This document shows, one piece after another, positions 35,091 through 46,228 of a stretch of 64,000 bases of DNA. The position numbers and the translations under genes are program-made. The notes beneath the pieces are model-generated. The model saw only the letters and a program-made list of their open reading frames with translations. It did not search any database and was not told the origin of the DNA. Position 1 is the stretch's first letter; each line of letters starts with the position of its first letter. The stretch covers positions 2,294,001 to 2,358,000 of the forward strand of contig OZ218953.1 in the NCBI GenBank assembly GCA_965112735.1, in the 5' to 3' direction. Origin of the DNA: Phaeosaccion multiseriatum (taxonomy: Eukaryota > Ochrophyta, other classes).

Positions 35091-38000
35091 ATGTCCCTGC
35101 TGCGTTATCCACCAGGGACGCGAGTAGACTGTCTCTACGATGATATTTACTACAGAGGGACAGTCAGGTAGGCCATGGGTTGGTCTAGGCTGCAGTTTTC
35201 TGTCAGAATTTTGGAGCAGGTTTTTTAATGCTTCCCTTCCTCCCCTCTAAATAGAGCTGACAGACCAGCCCGAGCCCTCTTAACCGGGCTGGTCAGTCGC
35301 CAGCCCAGTATTTTCTCCCCTTGTCGCGCCATAGCATGGGACCTTGTCCTATTGCCTCGTATAGCTCACTGCCGGTCTCCTATCTTCCGCGCCCCCACCT
35401 GCGTCTGCAGAGATGTCATCGCCGCCCCGGCCAGCAGCTCCAGAGCTGTGGATTTCTATACAGTAGTCTTCGACGATGGTGACATCAGGTGAGAATGCAG
35501 CCGAGAGACAGGCAAGGCCCTCCCTTTTTGTGGACTCCTCAGAATGGACATTTTTCCTACACTCCATAATGGAGAGGGGATACGACCAGAGGAGAGGAAA
35601 TGACATCCATCTCGTTCACAAAGAAAGGAGACAACGCAAGCCCACAGGCAAACTCCCTTTGTCCCTCTTCTTGCACTTCCTCCTCCACAGGGACGACGTT
35701 GAGGAAGACGAGCTGTGCGACACTCTGCGTGTGGGCACCAAAGTGCTTTGCCTGTACGACGAGGGAGGGGAGGACACCGACTACTACGACGGCTGCATCG
35801 CCAAGGACCATGGCGACAGCACCTACCAGGTGGACTATGAGGACGGAGACGTGGCGGAGAGGGCCCCGCGCCACCATATTAGGGAGGTGGAGGTGCCGCT
35901 CTCCGCGCGGTCTGGAGGCTCTCGCTCCTCGTCGGGACAGGCGGCACTGCTAGAAGGGTCGCCGGTGCGGCTGTCAAACCAGATCAAGGAGGCTGACCAG
36001 CAGCTGGCCACGCCCCCCCCTGCGTCCTCCAAAGACTCGGGGAGAAGGGGGGCAGCAGAAGGAGCTGCAGCAGGAGGAGGAAGAGGAGGGGGTGAGGGGG
36101 CAAGGAACGGGGCGGAGCAGTCCTCCTCATCCAGAGGCCGCAGACCGCGCGAAAGAGCCTTAAGTGGTAGTAGCAACAGCACTGACCGTCCATCAGGCGG
36201 GCCGCTGGGCTCCGACGGGAGAAATGGGACGACGGACCGTTTCAGCAGCGGTGGAGCAGGCGGGGGAGTTGGTTCTCCTGGATACTGCCCTGCCAGCTCG
36301 CTCTCTCCGGGCCCGCACGGGAGGCTGGATGCCTACGAGGCAGGCGAGTATCGAGCACCTCGCATAGAGCCAGAGGAGGGGCAGCAGCGAGAGGACGAAG
36401 GTGCAGACTGGGAGGGGGAGGACGAGGACGAGCCCAGCCCCGGCGAGAGGGGGAGGGGGAGGGCGGGTGGTGTGGAGGGAAAGTCCAAGGCCCGAAAGAG
36501 CGGCGGTAGACAGAGAGGAGGGCACGATTATGATGATGATGATGATGATGACGTCGATGATGATAATGATGATGGCGACGACGCGAATGACGTGGATGTG
36601 GATCCCGCCCTGTTCCACCCCACCTGCGGGAGTGCCCTGTATATGCACATGGAAGAGCTGACACACTCGTTGGAGCTCATGGGCACGGCCCCTCCTGACT
36701 ACCGCCTCAGCGCATACCTCTATCAGGTAGCCGTGCTCGAGCAGCAGCGATGGCAGCAGGAGGCCATGGGAGAGACGTTTGGGAGCAACGCGGGGGGGGG
36801 CGGGGGGGGGGGCGCCATCTTCTTGAGCTCGAGTGGGCTCGCCGCTTCTGCTCCAGGAGGAGTGGGGGGGGGCGTCGTCGCCACCGCAGCAGGGGCCGAG
36901 GGAGGAGGAGGAGGAGGGCTCGATGTGGTGTTTCCCAAGCGGCTGGAGCTGCGGCAGATCATCGAGGGCCTCACCAAGCTGCGCATGCGCATCGTGGCGC
37001 TGACGAGGCTGTGCCACGGGGACGCCTCTATCGAGATGACGCAAGCCCTCGTAGATCTCAGCGGCTGCTACGCGCAGCAGGGGCTCTGGCAGCAGGTAGG
37101 GTGGGGACGGGTGTGATTGATCGCTGTGTGGGGGGTGGGGGATAGGTCCTGGTCCTTTGGTCCTTTGTTCTGTGAGGTAGGTCGGAGTTGGCAGGATATC
37201 GCTTCTGCCGTTTTTATCTGTCGACGCTTTGCTGATCGATCCATCGATGCGTGTCGCTTATCACAGGTGTCGGCGCACATGAGTCGGGCGTCACAGCTTC
37301 TCATGGCCGTCAAGAATGCGACCGAAGAGGAGAGCTCCAACCATCGAGACGACGACGAGGAGGAGGAGGCGGGGGAGGAGGGCGTGGGAGGGGTGCTTAG
37401 GCGCGGTGGATGCGACTCTGCTCGCGAGGATCGAAGCGGGCGCTTTGGAGGTGAGGAAAGGGAGCAGCTGGGTGGGGAGAAGAGAGAGAGAGGAGAGAGA
37501 AGAGGAAGAGGAGGAAGAGGGGGGGAGGGGGGGGGGGGGGGAAGGGTACGGAGGCCCTTGGAGTGAGGTGGAAGGGGTGCCACATTGCAGTGCGCATTGG
37601 TCTCTCTTTGGTCCGAAGGGCTCTGCTCCTTCTGTTTGGAGAAGGTCTTGTAACACAGCACCGCCACCCCTCATATCCCACTCACTCACTCACTCGCGCA
37701 CGCGCACACGCACACGCACACGCAGGGATCAAGGGGATGGGTGCCCTGTGCTTCACCACCCGAGAGCGCTTCTTCGACCCGGACCTCGTGGAGGAGCTTG
37801 GTCCCACAGGCTGTGCAGACGTCGTGCTCGCAGTGCTGAGGGTCTTGAGGGAGGGGGCCCTGGCAGGGGGAGGAGGGGGAGGAGGTGATGGCGAGGGTGG
37901 TCAGGTCGGGGTGGTTTCTTTGCCTGCGTCGATGGATGCGCTCGCACAGCGACTGAGCTGGAGGAGGGGAAGAATAGCAGTTGGTGGTACAGAGGGTGTA

Positions 38001-41000
38001 GAGCAGCATGACCCGAGGCTGCTGGAGATTGTAGAGGGGCTGATCGGGGTCATGAGGGGAGAGGAGGAGGAAGGAGAAGACGGTGAGGTGTCCTGGGCTG
38101 TCGCGGTGAGCGAGCTTCGCACTCGCAGTCAGCTCTTCGCGGACCTCAACACCAAAGTGATGGAGGTGGTGAGGAGGGACTTGTTGGCAGCGGTGCGTCT
38201 CGCATTCCAGTCCGTGGCCATCACAAGCAGTAGCAGTAGCGAGGGCGATGCAGAGGACGGTGCAATAGTTGGTGATACGGCATGTAGGGACGTCGTCGAT
38301 CCGCTCGTCTTCGCGAGGGCGCTGCAGACGAACGTGCCTTGCTCGACGCTTGTTGAGCAGCACCACCCCGAGCTGGTGGAGTGGGTAGCTCGCCTGAGCT
38401 CTGCTGCTGCTGCTGCTGCTGGGGGTGGAGGAGGGGGGGACGGCAGTAAGCGGAGAGACAAGAACAAGGCCCCGCGGCCATCGCGCGGCGGCGGCAGCAG
38501 CAGGAGAAACCCCGTCCCGCTTTGCTGGGAGGAGGTGGTGGCCTTCCTTGCTGCCGACCTCGGGGGAAGCAGCAGCGTCGTCGTGAAGGGTCCTCGCGTG
38601 GCGGCCGCCTTGATGCAAAGAAGTGGGAGTAGAAGTAGTAATAGTAGTAGCAGTAGCAATAGGAGGGTGGTGGTGGCAACTCCCCAGCGCAAGCGGCACC
38701 AGCGCCACTGGCTGTCCCACCTCAAGACCCAAGTGATGCTCCTCGTGGGTCGCTGCCAAACACACACAGGCCGACTCGGAGCCGCACACGACAACCTCTT
38801 GGCCGCACTAGAGGAGCTGAGGCGATCACGGAGGGATGACAAGCTCTGCGCGGTGGCAGTCTATGCCGCCCTTGGAGACTTGCTCGCCCTGCGGTACAAG
38901 GATCACGTGGCGGAGTCCGCCAAACGCGCACGCACCCTCGCGGAGCAATGGATGGCCAGCGAGGAGGGGCACTCCGTGTGGAGGCAGGAGGTGGCAAGAC
39001 TCATGGAGGAGTGCCGTAGAGAGGCTGTGCAGGCGGCGCATCAGGCGGCCCTAAGAAGAGCGGCAGCGGCGGTGGGCGCGGGCACGGGAGGAGTGGGGAG
39101 GCGGGGAAGCGGAGGAGAAGCAGGAGGAGGAGGAGGGGGAGGAGGGCGAGAGCCAGTGGCGACACCACTGCCGAGGGCAGAGGTGGAGTTTCGAACACGG
39201 GAGGCGTTGCTGAAGCATAGGACGAAGGTGTGTGTCTCTTGCTTGGGAAGGTGGTTGTGCTGCTGCGCTTTTTACGGATGACATCACGCGCTTCCCTTAG
39301 ACATTTTTCGGGACGACTTCACCTAACCTCCTTCCTCCCTTTTCCCCTCCCTCCCTCCCCCCCCCCTTCCCTCCCTTCCCTCCCTCCCTCCCTCCCTCCC
39401 TCCCTCCCTCCCTCCCTCCCTCCCTCCCTCCCTCCCTCCCTCCCTCCCTCCCTCCCTCCCTCCCTCCCTCCCTCCCTCCCTCCCTCCCTCCCTCCCTCCC
39501 TCCCTCCCTCCCTCCCTCCCTCCCTCCCTCCCTCCCTCCCTCCCTCTCTCTCTCTCCTCCCTCCCTCGCCAACGATCCTATACCCAGCTGTACATTCGCG
39601 AGCTGGAGGGGCAGAATGACGACCTGGAGGCAGGCTGCGTGTTCTTGACCCGTGCATGGGAGATACAGGAGGCCGCACTGGGCAGACACCACGCAGCCAC
39701 AGGGGGGGCGCTCGTCTCTCTTGGCAATCTGGCGGTCATTCAGCACGACTTCGCGGAGGCAGGGCTGTGGTTCCGGCAGGCGCTGAGCGTGTTCAAGAGT
39801 AGCGTCTGCTTCGCTCTGCCACAGCAGTTGGTGATACAGCGGCAGCAGCGAGAGCAGCGGCGGCGGCGGCGGCGGCGGCGGCGTGGCGGGGGGGAGGAGG
39901 AGGAGGAGGAGGAGGAGGAGGAGGAGGAGGAGGAGGAGGAGGAGGAGGAGGAGAGTGATGGAGGGGGGGTCGGTGGAAGCTATACGCCGGTAACCGCCAG
40001 TACAGCAGTGGCGCTGGGAAGGGTGCTGTTGAAGATGGACGAAGAGCAAAGTAGAGGACAGGGGGGGCAGCAGGCACGGGCGGGGTCCAGAGGAGGAGGA
40101 GGAGGAGGAGGAGGGGCAGGAGGATTGGGGGGCGTCGTGGAAGGCGAAGGAGAAGGAGGAGGAGGAGGAGGAGGAGGAGGAGGGGCTGGAGAAGGAGAAG
40201 GAGGAGGAGGAGGAGGAGGAGGAGGAGGAGGAGGAGGAGGAGGAGGAGGAGGAGGAGGAGGAGGAGGAGGAGGAGGAGGAGGAGGAGGAGGAGGAGGAGG
40301 AGGGAGAGGGGGAGGAGGGGGCAGCAGCAGCAACAGAAGCAACCTGACCAGTGCGAGGGGCGCCTCTGCTGGCGGGGGAGGGAACGTTCTTCCCGGGGGA
40401 AATACTCCAGGGAACACTCCAGGGGGGAACACTCCGGGAGGGAACACTCCGGGGAACATTCCGGCTCCAGTCCGGCCCGGTGCCCTGGTGCACGAGGCGG
40501 CTGCACTGCTCTCCGAGGCAGGCACCTTCTACTTGCTCAGGGTAGAGACAAGCCTCAGGAGAGCGGAGAGGGCGAGGGAGGGAGGCGGGGTGGGTGAGGG
40601 GAGCACGGGCAAGGGCAAGGACAAGGGGCTGGGCAGGGGGCTTGTGGCGGCAGGGGTGGGCGGGGCTATGGCGGCTCTGGTCAGCGGTGCCGGTGGTGGG
40701 CGTGGTGACGGTGTTGACGGTAGCAGCAGCACCAACAGCACGGATAGTCCGGAGGTGGAGACCGAGGCCCCTCTGCGCGATTTGGAGGAGCTCCTGGATC
40801 CGCAGGTAGGGTAGGGTATGGATTGGGATGCGATGGGATGGGTAGGGTATGGTACACGGTGGGCAGACAGGCAGGCACCTTGCTTCTTCTTCTCCTTCTT
40901 CTTCGCATAGTGGTGGTACGCAGGGTGCGGAATGCGGCGGCGGCTCTCCCACCCTTGCGGTCCAGAGGACCGCCCTAGGATCTCTTGCACGGCCGTGCTG

Positions 41001-41406
41001 ACTCACCCCTTCCGCTGCCCTGCCCCTTGCTGCCCCTACCCCTGCCCCCCTTGCCTCGGCCCCTGCCCTCCCCTCCTTAGACTCGGACATTTGGTCATCA
41101 CGCCCGCACGCTGTTTGCCGAAACCGCACGCATCTGGGAGGGCCTTGGAGAGAGAGGCAAGGCGGCAGACGCCCTCGCTCTGGCAGCCAAAGCCGCGGAG
41201 TGCGTGCATGGTCCGTACAGCCTGCAGACGGGAAGGGCATACAAGCGGCTCGGGGCGGCCCGGGAGGCCCAGGGGGGCGACTGGGCGAGGGCCAGAGAGG
41301 CATACTTGAGAGCCCGAGGGGTGTTCGCGGACCACTTTGGCAAGAGCGACCAGCGCGCAAAGCAGATGGCAGCTTGTGCCACGGCCTGTCATAAGCAGGT
41401 GGGTGC

Positions 41407-41499
<93 letters not shown>

Positions 41500-42310
41500 G
41501 TGTGTGTGTGTGTGTGTAAAGGACGAGGGGCCTGAGGAACGAAGGAAAGTAAATTCAAATGATTACACTATTTTCCTCCACTCCGTCCCCTCCCTCCTCT
41601 TGTTGACCTATCTCCCACCTCGCGACAACCCCCCCCCCCCCCCCCCCCCGCAGGCCGTCGCCACAGTGCTGTCGGCGGGGAGGGGAGGCAGCGACAAGGG
41701 TCAGCAGCGCTTGCAGCTTGAGGCCGCTCTCGCTTCGGCAAGGAGTCAAGGCAAGGCCCCAGAGCGACAACCCGCAAGGCAGCGGAGAAGCAATGATACA
41801 AAGCCGCAGAGGCAAAAGCAGCAGCAGCAGCAGCAGAGGGGGCCAAAGGCGGCAGTAGCACCGCCGGCGGAAGAGGCGCCCACAACGGGGACGACGGACC
41901 CCGCGGGGCCCGCATCGGACGATGAGCGGGGGGATGTGACGAGCCGAGAAGAGGAGGAGGAGGAGGAGGCGGGCGGGAACGACGATGGAGGGAGTTGCAC
42001 GTACAGCAGCGACGAGCAGGAGAGCCAGCGCAGTTCACACGCTCTTCTCAGTAGTGGCCACAACAGCGCGAGTGGACAGTCGCTTGCGAACAGCAGCAGC
42101 GGGGGGGGGAGGACCAGCGTGGCCAGCAGCGGGGTCAGCAACAGGGAGGGCCGAGGAAGGCACAAGGAGGAGCAGAACAAATCCGTTGAGCGCTCGAATG
42201 GAGAGCACGCAGCAGCCCCGGCCTTCGGTCAAGATGGCAAAAGCAGCGGCAGCGGCATTGTAGACGATGACGCAGATATGGACGACGAGAATGCCGACTG
42301 GCTGCTCTAG
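35091..42310 (+). CDS. Tandem Tudor-like domains plus TPR-region protein
   Basis: Exons: 35091-35167, 35412-35488, 35691-37095, 37267-37450, 37726-39227, 39588-40805, 41081-41398, 41654-42310 (TAG). The ATG at 35091 gives MSLLRYPPGTRVDCLYDD directly. Two Tudor/Agenet-like barrels are visible: one assembled from exons 1-3 (GTRVDCLYDDIYYRGTVR ... DFYTVVFDDGDIRDD) and a second at 35720-35890 (VGTKVLCLYDEGGEDTDYY ... DSTYQVDYEDGDVAE). An acidic/Ser-rich disordered region follows, then helical repeats: SAYLYQVAVLEQQ, LRMRIVALTRLCHGDAS, and clear TPR-type pairs in exons 6-7 (AALGRHHAATGGALVSLGNL, DFAEAGLWFRQALSVFK; GHHARTLFAETARIWEGLGE, ALALAAKAAECVHGPYSLQT, RAREAYLRARGVFADHFGKS). The C-terminus is Ser/Glu-rich. 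Such Tudor domains usually read methylated residues; the partner and role here are unknown. No named orthologue is recognised. Confidence 0.78.
39345..39560. repeat. (CCCT)n array before a 3' splice site
   Basis: About 45 CCCT units in the intron 39228-39587, ending shortly before the acceptor TACCCAG. Confidence 0.97.
40144..40310. repeat. Coding (GGA)n tract
   Basis: GGA/GAG triplets within exon 39588-40805, translated as poly-Gly with some Glu. It is in frame with the TPR segments on both sides. A second GAG-rich coding run, read as poly-Glu, is at 39895-39955. Confidence 0.9.
41407..41517. repeat. (TG)n microsatellite
   Basis: Nearly pure TG run starting right after the donor in the intron 41399-41653; the same intron ends with a long C run at about 41630-41649, before the acceptor GCAG. 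Confidence 0.97.
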
Positions 42311-42550
42311 GCGACGAAATACCGACCGGCTGCTCTGGGCAGGCTCTCCTGTGTACAGAGTTTTATGTACACAAAAGTGTTTGTTTAGGAGCCCAACGTT
42401 CTCCACTGTTTCATTTTTTTTTTGTATACGTCCTGCCTGCTATGGAGCAGTGATGCTTCTAAACAGCACTCTAAGTACTCGGCTGAGCATGATGAGAAGA
42501 GAAGAGGGGGGCGGTGTATTTGGGAGGTACAAAAATGAAATGCACTCGGC

Positions 42551-43524
42551 TCATGGCAGGTCACTGAGTGCCATCTCAATGGCCTCCGTCACGTCCGGCT
42601 CCAGAGGAGACATTGGGCTGGGGAACACCGCCACGAGCCTCCCCCGGCGGTCCAACAAGTACTTGTGGAAATTCCACACCGGGGCCATGTCGTCTCCCAC
42701 CTCCTTCGCCAGGGCCCTAAAGAGGGGGTGCGCTTGTTCGCCCACCACCCGCTGCTTGGAAGTCAGCGGAAAGGTCACGTTGTACTCCTTACGGGAGAAG
42801 GCCTGGCGAGGAAAAAGGCGCCGGAAGGCACACGTATGTCGTACGGTGGCGAGAGGGGGGGGGGGTTGTACTGATCAGAGGTTATAGCTTGATGCGTGTG
42901 TATGGGTGAGTGTGCGCTTTGGGGGGTTGAAGGATACAGGTCCTGAGACCTCGCAGACCTGTCACAGACATTGCTTCTCATGCCTGCCTGCCTTCCTTCC
43001 TTCCTTACCACAATCTTATCCTCGTCCCATGGCTCCTGGGCCCCAAAGTCGTTGGACGGCACGGCAAGGACAGTGAGTCCATCTGCCCCGAACCTCCTGT
43101 GCACCAGCTCCAGCTCTCCCAGCTGCGGCGTGAGCCCGCATAGACTGGCGGTATTCACCAGCAGTACCGCCTTCCCTTCAAATAGTGCAGCCGCATCCAG
43201 AGCCTTGCCCGTCTCAATCTGGTCGAACTTCAGCAAAGCTGCGTGGGAGGAGGTCTGCACGTACACGGGGCTGCTCTCTGCTGCTGCCTCTTGTCGGCCT
43301 CCACTCCCATCTGCTCCTGCTCCTACTTCTTCTCGGCCTCCACTCCCGCCTGCTCCTCCTATTCGCGAGGAGGAAGAGATAGACCTGTTGCTGCCCGTCT
43401 CTCTTCGCCCCTTCGATAGCAGCTGAAGCTCTGCGCCTGACAGCCACGCAGATTGTCGGCACATCCCGCTACCGACACTGCGGCTGCATCTGGAGATTCC
43501 CCTCACCGCCGCGCGCAGAGCCAT
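42551..43524 (-). CDS. Glutathione-peroxidase-like (thioredoxin-fold) protein
   Basis: Two exons, 43524-43009 and 42802-42551 (TGA). The ATG at 43524 opens an Arg/Ser-rich leader of roughly 90 residues, compatible with organelle targeting. The peroxidase fold follows: LLVNTASLCGLTPQLGELE with the peroxidatic Cys, VLAVPSNDFGAQEPW with the conserved Gln, NVTFPLTSKQRVVGEQAHPL, and VWNFHKYLLDRRGRLV with the conserved Trp and Asn, so the catalytic tetrad is intact. The usual second Cys sites are not Cys: FPCNQFG is VPSNDFG, and the plant-type resolving Cys after GQEP is absent in the visible segment. It is therefore probably a one-Cys enzyme or uses another reductant. The gene is convergent with the Tudor/TPR gene. 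Confidence 0.88.
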
Positions 43525-43943
43525 GAAGAAGAAGGAGGAGGTAAGAAAGGGAGGAAGGGAAGAAGGGAGGATATCAAGGGAGGGAGGGAGGGAAAGAAGA
43601 CAGGTGCCGTAAGTCAACGATACAGCTGGCCGGCCCCGATTCTCACACGGATCAAATGAGACAGCGGGCAAGCGTGTGCCGTTGCATAGCAGGAGTAGTA
43701 GTAGCAGCAGCATAAGAAGGGAAAGAGAAGGCCGGTGGGTCACTCACTTCCAATCAAAGGGGGTTGGCAGGGGGGGAAAGAACGGGAACTTCTTTCTTTG
43801 AAGCCGAGAGTGCCCAGCCAAGAGCTGGGGGAGAAGGACGAGGGAGGTTGCAGGGGTCCCCTCCATAAAAGGAGGAAGGGGGGAGGCACGTAGGATACAC
43901 GCGTAGCAAGAGCCGAGGGCGTGGTTCAGTAAGGTAGTCAGCG
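43525..43943. promoter_or_regulatory. Divergent spacer between GPX-like and BRK1-like genes
   Basis: The 419-base gap between two outward-facing start codons must contain both promoters. It includes a GGA/GAAG-rich part at 43535-43600 and a short AGT/AGC run near 43690. No specific binding site is identified. Confidence 0.5.
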
Positions 43944-44744
43944 ATGGGGGACAGTGGGAGGGGAGGCCAGGCCGCCGCCATCCACCGCGACTGGAATGAG
44001 CGTGAGCTGGTGAGCATCATGCATCTCAACATTCTGAAGATCGCCAAGTTCCTCAACGACTTTGACGCCACCATGCGGCACAAGCTGGTGCAGCTCAACA
44101 GCAGGATTGGGAGCATTGAGCGAACACTAGAGTACTGCGAGGCTGCAGCAGCTGCCGCCGCCAATGGGACTGCATCAAGCTTTGCTTCGGCTTCCTCGTT
44201 CCCAAGTGCAAGTAATGGCACACTAGTGAGTGCGGCGAGTGAGTCTTCAAACTCTCTCACCGCCGTCGCTGAGGGTGGCGCCACAGGAGGAGGAGGTGTG
44301 TCGATTTCCCAACCACCGCCAGAGCAGCAGCCGCAGACCCCCGGGCCAGCGCCAGGTGGAGGACCAGGGATAAACCCAATGGCAGCAGCGGCAGCAGCGG
44401 CAGCAGCAGCCGTAGGAGGGGGAGCAGCAATGGCAGGAGGAGGGGGGGGAGGAATGGCAGGAGCAGCAGCAGCAGCAGGAGGAGGAGGAGGAGGAGGAGG
44501 AGGAGGAGGAGGAGGAGGAGGAGGAGGAGGAGAAGGAGGGGGAGGAGGAGCAGGAGCAGGAGCAGGAGGAGGTGGAGGAGGAGGAGGAGGTGGAGGAGAG
44601 GGAGAAGGAGGAGGAGGAGGAGGGGGGGGGGGAGCAATGGCGGGAGGGCCTGCAGCAAGAGGACCAGGGGGAGGACCGAGAGCGCCCCCGCCAAGAGGTC
44701 TTCCACCGCCTCCCAAGCTGCCCCCTCCACCGCCCGGGAGATGA
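43944..44744 (+). CDS. BRK1: BRICK1/HSPC300 homologue (WAVE complex subunit) with Gly/Pro-rich tail
   Basis: Intronless. Residues 8-66 match BRK1, the smallest subunit of the SCAR/WAVE regulatory complex that controls Arp2/3-driven actin assembly: AIHRDWNERELVSIMHLNIL, KIAKFLNDFDATMRHKLVQL, NSRIGSIERTLEYCEA. Family members normally end soon after this coiled coil, at about 75 residues. Here the frame continues for about 200 more: Ala/Ser-rich linker, PPPEQQPQTPGPAPGGGPG, Ala and Gly tracts, and a Pro-rich end (PPPRGLPPPPKLPPPPPGR). The long low-complexity extension is in frame with no splice signal needed, and could bind profilin or SH3/WW domains. The start is ATG at 43944. Confidence 0.87.
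   Translation: MGDSGRGGQAAAIHRDWNERELVSIMHLNILKIAKFLNDFDATMRHKLVQLNSRIGSIERTLEYCEAAAAAAANGTASSFASASSFPSASNGTLVSAASESSNSLTAVAEGGATGGGGVSISQPPPEQQPQTPGPAPGGGPGINPMAAAAAAAAAAVGGGAAMAGGGGGGMAGAAAAAGGGGGGGGGGGGGGGGGGEGGGGGAGAGAGGGGGGGGGGGEGEGGGGGGGGGAMAGGPAARGPGGGPRAPPPRGLPPPPKLPPPPPGR
44475..44635. repeat. Coding (GGA)n tract of the BRK1-like gene
   Basis: GGA/GGG triplets read as poly-Gly with a few Glu and Ala in the tail of the protein. The reading frame stays open to the Pro-rich end, which supports it being translated. Confidence 0.85.
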
Positions 44745-45779
44745 GAGATCCAACACCCTGTAGCCTACAAGGGTACCGGAAACATAACCCCACAAGAGTA
44801 CCGAGGAAGCGGCCGGGCGGTCAGAGGGAGGCGTGTACATGTAATAGAAGTATAATTATATCATTATCACGAAGCGAACGGGTCGCCCCCTGCGTAATTG
44901 CACCACTCTTTATCGGGCCTTACTTCGTCCGTGCATCCCGTCAGTCTACAAGTACAATGCCATCAATCGCAGGAGCTCATGTGATCGCGAAACTGATCAA
45001 GCATTTCACAAGTTGCTTGAGGCACGATGTGCCGGTTGTGGCTGCGGCATTGGTGCTCACCCCGCCTCAAAAGAGTCAAGCTGCTCTCTGACCAACACTG
45101 CCCGCAGCTGCAGCGCAGGCGCGCGGGTATGTCTTCGCCCTTGGGACACTCGAAGCGAGTGAGCTGCTTCTCTTCAACGAGCCAGGCTGTGGCCGCCCGC
45201 ATGTCCGCATGTAATCACGCGCACTACCCCTGCCCCCCCGCTTCGACGATGCCTGAGCGATCCCGTCCGAGTGGGCACCAGTGAGTGTCCTTTGCCGCCG
45301 CCCGTCTCCCCGCGAGTCAGTCACTCTCCGATGCGTGTGCGTCGATAAGGACGACGGTCACGTGTTCTGAGTAGGAGCACCGAGAAGACCTTGCTTGGAT
45401 CAGCATGCTCGCCTCATTGTGGCGTCTTGTGACATTCTTCCGTCACCTCCTGGTCATGAGCCCTCTTGACAAATCAGTGCTGCTCTGCGCAGAGGAGTAC
45501 CGCTGCTGCTTCCGCAGATGCTGCCTCCTTTGTCCCTATGCACCAGCATCCTTGTGAGCCAGTTGCGTCGCTGTCAGCAGAGCCAAACATGCTCAGCTCC
45601 GAAAGAGTCCAAAAGACACACATCAGCGAGGCGGGGAAAAGCGGCTCCTCTGAATCGAGCCCGAAAAGCACCCTTTTGACCTTTTGTGTGAACAAACGAA
45701 ACAGCCCATCTTGCGTATGCTGGACAACCGTGTGTGCGCCCACCAGGTGGAGGAGGGCTCAGCTACTGGCTGCCCACCA
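44745..45779. other. Spacer without a recognised gene
   Basis: Between the BRK1-like gene and the 3' end of a minus-strand gene. Several mid-length open frames exist on both strands (for example 44963-45202 on the minus strand with scattered Cys), but none shows family similarity or convincing splice context. A 24-base direct repeat (TAGCTACTGGCTGCCCACCA...) occurs at about 45761 and 45791, at the right edge. Confidence 0.5.
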
Positions 45780-46145
45780 TCACCACCCCTTAGCTACTGG
45801 CTGCCCACCATCACCACCCCTATCCCCAGCGGCGGCAGCAGCAGCAGCACCCCCACTATCCTCTTCCCCAGAGTCCTCCGCGTCCGTGGCCTCCTCTACC
45901 TCCTCCTCCCCCACGAGGCGCTCCAGCAGTTGCCTCGGGACCCACATGTCTCCCTGGCACACCACGCACTCTCGGAGGGCGTCCTCGTTGCCGCTCACTG
46001 CTCTCACCATTGCCTGGAAGAAGACCCGCATGAGGGGGAGGACGGACGGGCCTTCGTTCACCGAGACGAAGACCGAGAGGCAACGTTTAAGGGAGGGACA
46101 GAGAATCGCAGGGAAGGGGGGGGCGGAGGAGGTCCAGTATAAGAC

Positions 46146-46228
<83 letters not shown>

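Noticed and set aside
44963-45202. Minus-strand frame with several Cys and His residues
   Set aside because: Spacing does not match a zinc-finger family, and no splice signals or neighbours support it.
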